In this document: piece after piece, positions 31,037 to 39,014 of the stretch
Position numbering within the stretch: position 1 is the first letter of the stretch
How the letters are laid out: each line of letters begins with the position of its first letter
Notes under the pieces: generated by a model
Databases searched by the model: none
What the model was told of the DNA's origin: nothing
The model's input: the letters and a program-made list of their open reading frames with translations, nothing else
NCBI GenBank assembly: GCA_964586155.1
Contig: CAZPHC010000011.1
Coordinates: forward strand, 62,001-126,000
Length of the DNA stretch: 64,000 bases
DNA from: SXNM01 sp964586155
GTDB lineage: Bacteria; Myxococcota_A; UBA9042
Direction: 5' to 3'
Translations under genes and position numbers: made by a program

Positions 31037-32256
31037 CGCGAGCCTTCGTCCGCCGCGAAGAGCAGCTCGCGCTCGGCCTCTGGCCAGCCCCGAAAGCGCT
31101 CGACGAATCGGAGCCAGGTGGCGCGATCGGCGCGGGCCTGCGCGTTGGCGAACGCCAGCAGGACCAGCTCCCGCCGGGCCGCGCGCCGGGCCGCGACGGC
31201 TTCGGCCTCCGGCCACGTCTCGTGCTGGGTCAAGAAGGCCTCGATCTTCGCTTCGTCTCGGCTCGCCACGGCCCGGTTGAGCCGCAGCTGCACGAGCCAG
31301 CCACGGACCTCGGTGACGGGCTCGATGGCCTCGGGCCAGCCTTCGTACGCGCGGACGAAACCGTCCAATGCCGCCTCGTCGCCGCGCGAGAGGGTCGACC
31401 TGGCCTGCTGGACCTCCAGCCGCCGAATCGAGCTGACGTGGCCTGCCGCCTCTGGGTAGCGACCATAGACCTCGGCGAAGCGTCGATACGCGGCGAACGT
31501 GCCTGTGGTCCGGGCCTGCTCGAACGCGAGGCCGATCTCGTTGCGCAGCGCGCGGCTGTAGAGGCGACTCTTGGGGTAGACGCTGCAGAAACTCGACCAC
31601 GCCGCCACGGTGCCCGCGGCGCTCGCGTCGCGAAACGCCAGGGCCGCCTCGATCTCGAGCGCTTCGGCCACCAGCGCTGCGGCGTCCTGGCGCTCGGCAA
31701 AAAGCGTGCGGAAATGGGCCCACGCGGCGACCGTGCCGATCGCGCGCGCTTCTTCGAAGGCCAACCGCACCTCCTCCTTGAGCGACGCCGCGCAGAGCGG
31801 GCTGTCAGGATACGCGCTGCGGAAGGCCCGATGGGCCTCGCTCGAGTGCGCCGGCAGCGTCACGTCGCGGTAGAGCGCCGCGGCCTCGCGGTTGTAGGCC
31901 TCCTCGACGACCTCGGCGGTGGCGTCGGCCAGGGGCATCCGCTCGCGCGCCTTGCGCCAGACCTCGTGCCGATCGACCCGCGCTGCAGCGGCGAACAGCG
32001 CCTTGGCGACAGCGAGCTGGACGTCGGCGACCTCGGCGGGCTCGGCGGTGGCCTCGTGGCGCTGCAGCCAGCGCAGGCCGGCCTCGGCCGCCTGCTCGGA
32101 CTGGCCAGCCTTGTCGAGCTCGCGCACCTGCGCCGCCATGGGCGTGCACGCCGACAGCCAGGCCGCCGCGACCAGCGCGATCGCGAGCCACGGCCGGCCG
32201 CCTGCGGCCTCGCGGCGCGGCCGTCGCGGATTGCCTGTCGTCTCGACCTGGCGCAT
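31033..32256 (-). CDS. Helical repeat lipoprotein
   Basis: A 407-residue protein. The ATG has GAGG 5 nt upstream. The lipoprotein signal ends LSAC (Cys37). Residues about 120-330 contain diverged repeats of the form F-x-x-A-x-x-x-G-T-x-A-A-W (EARAIGTVAAWAHF, DASAAGTVAAWSSF, QARTTGTFAAYRRF) followed by an x-Y-P turn. This points to a TPR or Sel1-like solenoid for protein binding in the periplasm. The last codons overlap the convergent pepP gene by 4 bp. The binding partner is unknown. Confidence 0.82.
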   Translation of the reverse strand: MRQVETTGNPRRPRREAAGGRPWLAIALVAAAWLSACTPMAAQVRELDKAGQSEQAAEAGLRWLQRHEATAEPAEVADVQLAVAKALFAAAARVDRHEVWRKARERMPLADATAEVVEEAYNREAAALYRDVTLPAHSSEAHRAFRSAYPDSPLCAASLKEEVRLAFEEARAIGTVAAWAHFRTLFAERQDAAALVAEALEIEAALAFRDASAAGTVAAWSSFCSVYPKSRLYSRALRNEIGLAFEQARTTGTFAAYRRFAEVYGRYPEAAGHVSSIRRLEVQQARSTLSRGDEAALDGFVRAYEGWPEAIEPVTEVRGWLVQLRLNRAVASRDEAKIEAFLTQHETWPEAEAVAARRAARRELVLLAFANAQARADRATWLRFVERFRGWPEAERELLFAADEGSR

Positions 32257-32322
32257 GGAATCCTCGAGGGGGTGCGGCCGTTGGAGGCGTATCGTCCAAG
32301 AAGCACGCAGCCCGCGGCACGG

Positions 32323-32350
32323 AAGATAGCGCTGTCGCAGCAGACGGCAA
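32323..32350 (-). promoter_or_regulatory. Candidate promoter for the repeat lipoprotein
   Basis: On the minus strand TTGCCG (32350-32345), 16 nt and TATCTT (32328-32323). It lies 67 bp before the ATG at 32256 and is divergent from the promoter at 32358-32386. Confidence 0.45.
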
Positions 32351-32357
32351 CCTGGGC

Positions 32358-32386
32358 TTGCCCGCCGCATCGTCCCGGTCTAGCCT
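32358..32386 (+). promoter_or_regulatory. Candidate promoter for the FHA/MBL operon
   Basis: TTGCCC (32358-32363), exactly 17 nt and TAGCCT (32381-32386). It lies 25 bp before the ATG at 32412, which argues against any start codon further upstream. Confidence 0.5.
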
Positions 32387-32411
32387 CGCAGCGTCGGGAG
32401 GACGAAGCATC

Positions 32412-32813
32412 ATGAGCGGTTCACCGCCTGAACGCGATGGCGATACCATGGACGGCAAGTTCGTGTTCGCACGGACGGAATTGACGGACGTGTCGGTCCT
32501 GCCGCAACGATTGATGCGCAGGCCGCACATGCTCCAGATCGTCGCCGGCGACATCTCGGCGCGCACGCTGCATCTCGGCGACGACCCCGTCGTCCTCGGC
32601 CGTGGCAGCGACTGCGAGATGCGCCTGCCGAGCGCAGACCTCTCGCGGCGTCACGCCCGGCTCGAACGGACCCGCCGCGGCTTCAAGCTCACGGATCTGG
32701 ACAGTCGCAACGGCGTCTACGTCAACGAGGTGCGCGTCCAAAGCGTGATCCTCCGCGACGGCGACACGGTGCAGCTCGGCAACCTGCAGATGATCTACCA
32801 CGAGGGCAGCTGA
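32412..32813 (+). CDS. FHA-domain protein
   Basis: A 133-residue protein with one forkhead-associated domain (about 50-130), which binds phosphothreonine. Conserved residues are visible in VVLGRGSDCEMRLP, then LSRRHARLE and LDSRNGVYVN (Arg, Ser-x-x-His and Asn-Gly positions intact). About 45 N-terminal residues are disordered and contain several Thr and Ser residues that a kinase might modify. The stop overlaps the next ATG (TGATG), so it is made with the MBL hydrolase. The kinase at 23.5 kb is a possible partner, but that is speculative. Confidence 0.93.
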   Translation: MSGSPPERDGDTMDGKFVFARTELTDVSVLPQRLMRRPHMLQIVAGDISARTLHLGDDPVVLGRGSDCEMRLPSADLSRRHARLERTRRGFKLTDLDSRNGVYVNEVRVQSVILRDGDTVQLGNLQMIYHEGS

Positions 32814-33712
32814 TGGCGTTCGTCGTCCGTTTTTGGGGTGTCCGTGGCTCCATCCCGACGCCGGGTCCGGCGACGTCGCGCTACGGCGGCAACACCTCGT
32901 GCATCGAGATCGACATCGACGGCACGACCATCGTCTGCGACGCCGGGACCGGCGCGCGCGAGCTCGGCATCGAATTGATGTCGCGGACCAAGCCGTTGCA
33001 CGTGCATTGGTTCTTCAGCCACGCACACTGGGATCACATCCAAGGGTTCCCGTTCTTCACGCCGGTCTACGTCCCCGGGCACCGCTTCACGATCTACGGC
33101 GTCCGCACCGGCGACACCCGCTTCGCGCGCCTGCTCAGCGGTCAGATGCGATCCTCGTATTTCCCGGTCGATTTCCAGGATCTCGCTGGCAACATCGAAG
33201 CCGGCGATCTCGGCGAGGGCGAGGCCGTCATCGACGGCGTGCTCGTGCGCGTGCTGGAGCAGCATCATCCGGGCGTCTCGTACGCGTATTCGTTCGAGAA
33301 GGACGGGGTCAAGGTGGTCTACGCCACCGACAACGAGATCGACCAACTGCTGCTCGATCCCGAGCTGCCGCTGCGCGATCCCAAGGCCCTGCGGCCCCTG
33401 CCCGCCGATCTGGTCGAGTTCTGTCGCGGCGCGGCGCTGCTGGTCTGCGACGGCCAGTACAGCGACGCCGACTACCCGCAGCGAATCGGCTGGGGCCATC
33501 CCCGGGCGACCACCGTCGTCGACCTCGCGGTGCAGGCCGGCGTCGATCGCCTCGCGGTCTTTCACCACGATCCGATGCACAGCGACGCCGACGTCGAGGC
33601 GATGATCGAGACGTGCCGCGATCGCGCGTTCCATCACGGATCGGACCTGGTCGTGTTCGCAGCGCGCGAGGGGTTCGAGATCCGGGCCGATCAGCCGACC
33701 TTCGCGTCCTGA
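32813..33712 (+). CDS. MBL-fold metal-dependent hydrolase
   Basis: A 299-residue metallo-beta-lactamase-fold enzyme. The metal motif is FFSHAHWDHIQG (H-x-H-x-D-H); further ligands are probably His in LEQHHPGVSYAYSF, Asp in VYATDNE and His in FHHDPMH. The opening WGVRGSIPTPG, then RYGGNTSCIE, is shared with phosphodiesterase-like members that process nucleic acids, cyclic nucleotides or phosphonates. It is coupled to the FHA gene by TGATG. The substrate is unknown. Confidence 0.93.
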   Translation: MAFVVRFWGVRGSIPTPGPATSRYGGNTSCIEIDIDGTTIVCDAGTGARELGIELMSRTKPLHVHWFFSHAHWDHIQGFPFFTPVYVPGHRFTIYGVRTGDTRFARLLSGQMRSSYFPVDFQDLAGNIEAGDLGEGEAVIDGVLVRVLEQHHPGVSYAYSFEKDGVKVVYATDNEIDQLLLDPELPLRDPKALRPLPADLVEFCRGAALLVCDGQYSDADYPQRIGWGHPRATTVVDLAVQAGVDRLAVFHHDPMHSDADVEAMIETCRDRAFHHGSDLVVFAAREGFEIRADQPTFAS

Positions 33713-33761
33713 CGCACCTGCGCGCGGTCATCGCGCCGCGCCGTCGACGGGCAGAAGCGCG

Positions 33762-35042
33762 TCAGAACCCGGCGCCGGGCGTCGCCAGGTAGGCCTCTTC
33801 GTCGGCGGTCGACGCGCGACCCAGCGCGGCGTTGCGGTGCGGATACCGACCATAGCGGCGAATCACAGCGGCGTGCCGCTCGGCGTAGTCCAGCAACGTC
33901 GCGGCGAAGCTGGCCGCCGCGGCCGACGCCTCGCCCTGCAAGCGCGCAAACAGCGCCACGGCCGCCTCGACGTCGGCCAGCACCTCGGAGTGCTCGAACG
34001 GCAGGTAGAGGAAGCACCGCTCGGCGTCGCTGAGGCCGCGGTCGTCGCCGCGCGCGACCGCCGCCTTGGCCTGGGCCAGGGCCATGGGGTCGCTGGTGAA
34101 CGCCGCCGCCGTGCCTCGCCCCAGGTTTCGCGGCAGCTGGTCGAGCAGCAGGATCAGCGCCAGCCGCCCGTGCGGCGTCGCGGCCCAATCCTCGAGTCCG
34201 CCTTCGGCGGCGTCGCGGACCGCCGCGCCGAACTCCGCGCGCAGCCGCGCGTCCCATGCCTCGTCCTTGCCGAACCAGCGCCGCATCGTGTCGCCCGGGC
34301 CAAACCAGACGCCGAGCAGCTCGTCGATCGTCGCCTGCCCCTGGCCAGCGCCCGGCGCCGCAATCGCGAACGAGAGCGACGACAGCCCAGCGATGCTCGC
34401 GTCGACACGCTGGCCGACGTCGAGCCGCCCAACGCCCGCGGGCGTGCCGCAGAGGATGACGTCACCCGGCTGCACGGCCACCGACGCCGAGAGCTGCTGG
34501 ACGACCTCGGCGGGCGACCAGATGGCGCAGTCCAGTGTGGAGCGCTGCCGGGTCTCGCCGTCCGCGCGCAGCTCGATCATCGCGGCCCCGATGGCTTCGC
34601 TGCCGGGCCAGGCCGTGAGCGTGCCGATCGGCGCGCTCTGATCGAAGCCCTTGGCCATCGCCCAGGGGCGTCCGGCCTTCTTCGCGTCCGCCTGCAGGTC
34701 GCGCCGCGTCAGATCGATCGCGACTGCGCACCAGCCGATCGCAGCCTCTGCGGCGGCCAGGTCGAGACGCGAGCCGCCGCGGCTGAGCACGATCGCCAGC
34801 TCGACCTCGTGCTGCAGGTCGGCGGTCTGCGGCGGCATCGCGACGGCGCGCGGCCGCACGACGAGCGCGTCGGACGGTTTGGCGAAGAAGAACGGTGGCT
34901 CGCGCTGCGGATCCGCGCCCATCTCGCGCGCGTGGTCAGCGAAGTTGCGGCCGACGCACCAGACGCGGCCAGCCCGCACCGCGCCGCCACCACGGATCGG
35001 GAGCTCGACAGCCGGCGCGGCACCGAAAGCTGCGCGGCTCAT
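33762..35042 (-). CDS. FAH-family hydrolase fused to DUF924
   Basis: A 426-residue two-domain protein. Residues about 20-230 are a fumarylacetoacetate-hydrolase-type domain, with metal ligands probably Glu79 and Glu81 (HEVELAIVL) and Asp110 (VAIDLTRRD), and PGDVILCGTPAGVG. From about 236 to the end comes a complete DUF924 domain: VWFGPGDTMRRWFGKDE, then LLDQLPRNLGRG, FLYLPFEHSE and RYGRYPHRNAALGR. FAH-type enzymes cleave or decarboxylate beta-keto acids; the DUF924 function is unknown. I see no stop, frameshift or ribosome site between the domains. The ATG overlaps the stop of the upstream DUF2330 gene (ATGA). The fusion is unusual. Confidence 0.88.
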   Translation of the reverse strand: MSRAAFGAAPAVELPIRGGGAVRAGRVWCVGRNFADHAREMGADPQREPPFFFAKPSDALVVRPRAVAMPPQTADLQHEVELAIVLSRGGSRLDLAAAEAAIGWCAVAIDLTRRDLQADAKKAGRPWAMAKGFDQSAPIGTLTAWPGSEAIGAAMIELRADGETRQRSTLDCAIWSPAEVVQQLSASVAVQPGDVILCGTPAGVGRLDVGQRVDASIAGLSSLSFAIAAPGAGQGQATIDELLGVWFGPGDTMRRWFGKDEAWDARLRAEFGAAVRDAAEGGLEDWAATPHGRLALILLLDQLPRNLGRGTAAAFTSDPMALAQAKAAVARGDDRGLSDAERCFLYLPFEHSEVLADVEAAVALFARLQGEASAAAASFAATLLDYAERHAAVIRRYGRYPHRNAALGRASTADEEAYLATPGAGF

Positions 35043-36970
35043 GCCGCACGACGGCGGCGCACGGTCAGCGCCAGCGCCGCCAGCGCCAGGAGCCAAGCGG
35101 TCGGCGACGTCCCCGCGCTGCCCGTCGCAGCGCAGCCGCCAGACGACGCAGCCACCCCGCCGGTCGTGCCGCCGGTCGTGCCGCCGGTCGTGCCGCCGGT
35201 CGGTAGGGGGTCGACGGTGGTCTTGGACGGGTCCCACGCCGGCTTTGGCAGGGTCGCCAGGAACGTCGCCGACAGGCTCGGCTTGCCGACCACCGCGTTG
35301 TTCAGCTCGGCGTCGACCTTGTCGGCGACGCGCGGATCGATCTCGATGCCCGGGCCTGACTCGTCCAGAACCTCGACGCGCGCCGCCGGCTGCCCACCCG
35401 CGGCCACGAGCGGCTGCTCGCCCTTGCCGAAGGTGGCGACCCCGCCGGCGCCGAAGTCGAACTGGCAACCGCTCCAATCCTTGGGCAGCGTGACCTGGAT
35501 CGACTGGCCGTTGCTGAACGTCAGGGTGGCGGCGGTGGCCTGCTTCTTGTCGCCTTCGCAGATCGGCACCGCCTTGGCGGTGTGGGTCCGCGCGACGGCT
35601 GGCAGATCCGGGTTGAAGGCGAAGATCGGGTCCTTGTCCATCTCGTCGCCCGAGATCGTCGTGTACAGGCGGGTCAGCCAACCCGAGGCGTCGTACTGCG
35701 ACTGGACCAGGAACAACGGCTCGACGATCGAGGTCTTGACGTCCTTGGCGAACGCTGCGGCGTCGAACGCCTGCTTCGCCATCGCGGCGTGGACCGCGCC
35801 ACAGGTGCCGTCGGCGCAGCTCTTGCACTGCACGCAGCCGTAGAACTCCTGGTCGCTGAGCGACTCGAACTCCTTGGGCTTGGGCACGTGCTTGCGGATC
35901 AGCTGCTGCAGCTGCGTGGTGCGCGGGTACCCGGCCTGGAGCATCGCCTGCAGGAAGTCGCCCGGGTTCGTCAGGTTGGCCAGCTCGTCCGGCTTCCAGG
36001 AGGTGTTGGCGAATTGGATCTTGAGATCCGCCGTCTTCGACGCCAGCTCGGTGACGAACGCGTGGCCGGACGCCTGATCGACCGCCTTGCTGACGACCGT
36101 CTTGTAGTTGGTGCCGGGCTGCATCCAGTCGAGCACGGCGTCATTGAGGATCACGTGCAGGAAATTCTTGGGGATCGCGCGGTGATCTCCGAGCACCCAG
36201 GCGACGATCGGCATGTCCGGCTGCACCGCGAGCTTGGTCAGGCGCAGCGGCAGGCACGGAGCCGCCTCGGCGAGCGTGACCACGATCGGCGCGAGATCGC
36301 CGGCGCTCTTGTCCTTGGCCATGCGCAACGCCAGGAAGACGTAGCCCTGCTTGACGTAGCTCTCGACCAGCGGCGTGGTCTCGGTCGGCTGGACATAGCC
36401 GTTGTCGTTCAGCCATTTGACGAGCTCGGTCGCGGAGTTGCCCTTGATGACGACGGCGTCGTAGGGGCCGACCGTCTCCTCCTTGAGCACGGTGACGCCA
36501 CCCTCGTTGGTCGACGGGCCGCCCCCGCCCCCACCAGCCGTCGCGTCGGCGAATTCGCACGGCGAGTAGCCGTAGCAGTTGTCGGTGTTCTGCCACTCGA
36601 GCTGGAAGGTCGGCGCCGTCATGCTCTCGAGCAACGAGAAGATCGAGTCCGAACCGATGCCGAGCTCCGGAACCTTCTGCAGCGGCAGCACCCAGCTGAA
36701 CTGCTTGTCGTCGCCGGTGTAGGAGATCTGGATGTGCGCGGTGATCTTGTCTTTCTGCTGGATGTACAGGATGCGCTCTGCGCTCTGGTCGACCGGCTGG
36801 GTGAAGCAGAAGAAGCCTCCGCAGGCCGCGGCCTCGCGCGGCGCGATCCCCACGGCGGTGGCCGCCGCCAGGGCGAAGGCGGCGAGCAGCCCCACGGCCT
36901 TGCGTCGCCCGCGTCGCGGCTGCCATTGCGGGGACGATTGCTGCTCGAAGGACGACGAATTGGCACGCAT
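35039..36970 (-). CDS. DUF2330 family secreted protein with MYXO-CTERM tail (second copy)
   Basis: A 643-residue protein. The signal peptide has a long basic start (QPRRGRRK) and ends before ACGGFFC, the hallmark of DUF2330. Family stretches include AERILYIQ and FSWVLPLQKVPELGIG, and DEMDKDPIFAFNPDL, which has a close counterpart in the paralogue at 1830-3872. The Gly/Thr linker (TGGTTGGTTGG) precedes a MYXO-CTERM-like tail: GGCAATG, one helix and TVRRRRAA. The ATG has GGAGG about 6 nt upstream. A CVQCKSC region near residue 385 is absent from the first copy. Function is unknown; export and C-terminal anchoring are inferred from the tail. Confidence 0.92.
   Translation of the reverse strand: MRANSSSFEQQSSPQWQPRRGRRKAVGLLAAFALAAATAVGIAPREAAACGGFFCFTQPVDQSAERILYIQQKDKITAHIQISYTGDDKQFSWVLPLQKVPELGIGSDSIFSLLESMTAPTFQLEWQNTDNCYGYSPCEFADATAGGGGGGPSTNEGGVTVLKEETVGPYDAVVIKGNSATELVKWLNDNGYVQPTETTPLVESYVKQGYVFLALRMAKDKSAGDLAPIVVTLAEAAPCLPLRLTKLAVQPDMPIVAWVLGDHRAIPKNFLHVILNDAVLDWMQPGTNYKTVVSKAVDQASGHAFVTELASKTADLKIQFANTSWKPDELANLTNPGDFLQAMLQAGYPRTTQLQQLIRKHVPKPKEFESLSDQEFYGCVQCKSCADGTCGAVHAAMAKQAFDAAAFAKDVKTSIVEPLFLVQSQYDASGWLTRLYTTISGDEMDKDPIFAFNPDLPAVARTHTAKAVPICEGDKKQATAATLTFSNGQSIQVTLPKDWSGCQFDFGAGGVATFGKGEQPLVAAGGQPAARVEVLDESGPGIEIDPRVADKVDAELNNAVVGKPSLSATFLATLPKPAWDPSKTTVDPLPTGGTTGGTTGGTTGGVAASSGGCAATGSAGTSPTAWLLALAALALTVRRRRAA
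35162..35197 (-). repeat. Three exact 12-bp tandem repeats
   Basis: The unit ggtcgtgccgcc (plus strand) occurs three times in the linker of the second DUF2330 protein, giving Gly-Gly-Thr-Thr steps just before the C-terminal anchor. Confidence 0.85.
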
Positions 36971-36981
36971 GAGGACCTCCC

Positions 36982-36995
36982 GTGGCTTTTGCCAC
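36982..36995 (-). other. Small hairpin in the DUF2330 leader
   Basis: GTGGC-TTTT-GCCAC forms a 5-bp stem with a 4-nt loop, between the candidate promoter (37002-37030) and the ribosome site of the DUF2330 gene. It may affect translation; no known riboswitch class fits. Confidence 0.3.
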
Positions 36996-37001
36996 TCGAA
37001 G

Positions 37002-37030
37002 AAGGTAGGGAGCCTGGGGTCGACCTGCAA
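37002..37030 (-). promoter_or_regulatory. Candidate promoter for the second DUF2330 gene
   Basis: On the minus strand TTGCAG (37030-37025), exactly 17 nt and TACCTT (37007-37002). It lies 32 bp before the ATG at 36970. Confidence 0.5.
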
Positions 37031-37092
37031 GCGGGATCCTTGCGCAGCCCGCCGCGTGGTCCGATGCGTGGTCCGACGATGGGAGAGGTGCC

Positions 37093-38997
37093 ATGGCCGG
37101 GGGAAAGACGCCGCGGATCGCCCCAGGGTCGTCGCCCACCGCGCCACCCAGCGCCGGCGCCGACCCCAAGCCGGTGCGCGGCCTGTTCCGCGAGATCCCT
37201 CCCCTGGTGCGGCTCCGCAACCGCATCGGTCGTCGCCTGCGCAACCAGTCGCTCTCGGTCTACGCGCACCCCGCCTACCGTCCGCCGCTCGCCGGGATGG
37301 AAGCGGTCAGCGGCTTCGAGCCACGTCGCGCCGAGATGGTCGCCACCTGGCTCGTCGATCTCGGGCTGCTCGAGCCTCGCGAGCTCCTGGTGCCGCAGCG
37401 GGCGACGATCGACCAACTGAGCCGCGTTCATGCCCCCGAGCACCTCGAGGCGCTGGCCTCGGCGACGACCCTGGCCCGGATCTTCGCGCTGGATCCGAGC
37501 GAGGTCCCGGTCGACGAGGTGATGCACACCATGCGCCTCGCCGTCGGCGGCACCATCGAAGCTGCTCGAGCGGCCCTGGCGCGCGAGGGCCCGGTCCTGA
37601 ACCTGCTCGGCGGCTTCCACCACGCCGGCCGGACGCGCGCCGGGGGGCTGTCGCCGCTGAACGATGTCGCGGTCGCCATCGCCGCCGTCCGCGATCAGGG
37701 CGTCGATGGCGTCATCGCCGTGCTCGACCTCGACGCCCACCCGCCCGATGGCACCGCCGACTGTGTGCAGGACGACACCAAGGTCTGGATCGGCTCGATC
37801 TCGGGCTCCTCGTGGGACCTGCCGTCGAGCGTCGACGAGACATGCCTTCCCGCCGGAACCGAAGGACCGCGCTATCTGCAGGCGCTCGACGGCTTGCTGC
37901 GCCGCATGCCCGACGCCGTCCTGACCTTCGTCCTCGCCGGCGGCGATGTGCTGGCGGGCGATCGGATGGGGGCCCTGGCGCTGACCCTGGACGACGCGGC
38001 GCAGCGCGACCTGCGCGTGGCCGAGCGCCTGGACGGCCGCCCGTCGGTCTGGTTGCCCGCGGGCGGCTACCACCGCGACTCGTGGCGGGTGCTGGCGACG
38101 ACCGCTGCCATCCTCGCGACGGGCACGATCGTGCAGCCGCGGCCGGCCTACGACCCGGTCCGGGCCCGGATCCTGCGCATCGGCGCCGGGCTGGACCTGG
38201 GCGGTCCCGGCACCCCACAGGCCGATGATCCCGAGCGCTGGTTCGACAGCGGCGACCTCGACGCGATGATGGGCCTGGCGACCCCTGCGAGCACGCCACG
38301 ACGCCTGCTGGGCTACTACAGCGCCGAGAGCCTCGAGCTCGCCCTGCACCGCTACGGCGTGCTCGAGCAGGTTCGCCGGCTCGGCTACGGCCAGCTGCGG
38401 GTCGAGATCGAGGCCCACGATCCGGGGGATCGCTTTCGCCTCGTCTCGCACGGACCATCGGGCAGCGAGACGTTGGTCGAGGCGATCGTCGAGCGAATCG
38501 CCGAAGGCGACGACCGGCTCCTCTACATCCATTGGCTGACGCTTCGCCATCCAAGAGCTCGTTTTTCGAAAGGACGAGCCGCCCTTCCCGGCCAGGACGT
38601 GCCCGGCCTTGGCATGGCCAAGGAGGCCGGCGAACTCATGGCCCAGATGGCGCGGCGGCTCGGACTCGCCGGGGTCGCGTTCCGACCTGCGGCGTTGCAC
38701 GTCGCCTACGCCGCCCGCCACGAGTTCCGCTTCGTCGACACAGGCGCGCAGGCCGAATTCTCGGCCTTGTTGCGCGATCTCCGATCCCTGCCGCTCGGCG
38801 ACGCGACCCGGCTCGTCAGCGAAGGCCGCGTGTGCAAGGACGGCGCGCGTTGGTCGTGGCCGGCGGAGTTGATGGTCTGCTGGCTCGACGAGCGCCGACG
38901 GCTCGATGACGCCGAGATCGAAGCGCTCGCGGCCGGGATCCACTTCGCGCCGTGCGCGCCGCCGACCGGATCTGCCGACCCGCTCGTCCCGGGCTGA
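37093..38997 (+). CDS. Histone-deacetylase-family protein with extra C-terminal domain
   Basis: A 634-residue protein. Residues about 45-370 form an HDAC/acetylpolyamine-amidohydrolase-like fold. The active-site parts are present: the His pair His176-His177 (GGFHHAG), zinc ligands Asp214 and His216 (DLDAHPPDGT), a later Asp in AGGDVLAGDRMG and the Tyr in PAGGYHRDSW. It could remove acetyl groups from a lysine, a polyamine or another amide. Residues about 390-634 form an additional domain I do not recognise, starting around LLGYYSAESLELALHRYG and ending in ELMVCWLDERRRL. GGGAGAGG lies upstream of the ATG. It is divergent from the DUF2330 gene. Confidence 0.9.
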   Translation: MAGGKTPRIAPGSSPTAPPSAGADPKPVRGLFREIPPLVRLRNRIGRRLRNQSLSVYAHPAYRPPLAGMEAVSGFEPRRAEMVATWLVDLGLLEPRELLVPQRATIDQLSRVHAPEHLEALASATTLARIFALDPSEVPVDEVMHTMRLAVGGTIEAARAALAREGPVLNLLGGFHHAGRTRAGGLSPLNDVAVAIAAVRDQGVDGVIAVLDLDAHPPDGTADCVQDDTKVWIGSISGSSWDLPSSVDETCLPAGTEGPRYLQALDGLLRRMPDAVLTFVLAGGDVLAGDRMGALALTLDDAAQRDLRVAERLDGRPSVWLPAGGYHRDSWRVLATTAAILATGTIVQPRPAYDPVRARILRIGAGLDLGGPGTPQADDPERWFDSGDLDAMMGLATPASTPRRLLGYYSAESLELALHRYGVLEQVRRLGYGQLRVEIEAHDPGDRFRLVSHGPSGSETLVEAIVERIAEGDDRLLYIHWLTLRHPRARFSKGRAALPGQDVPGLGMAKEAGELMAQMARRLGLAGVAFRPAALHVAYAARHEFRFVDTGAQAEFSALLRDLRSLPLGDATRLVSEGRVCKDGARWSWPAELMVCWLDERRRLDDAEIEALAAGIHFAPCAPPTGSADPLVPG

Positions 38998-39014
38998 ACG
39001 CCGATCGGCTGCCG

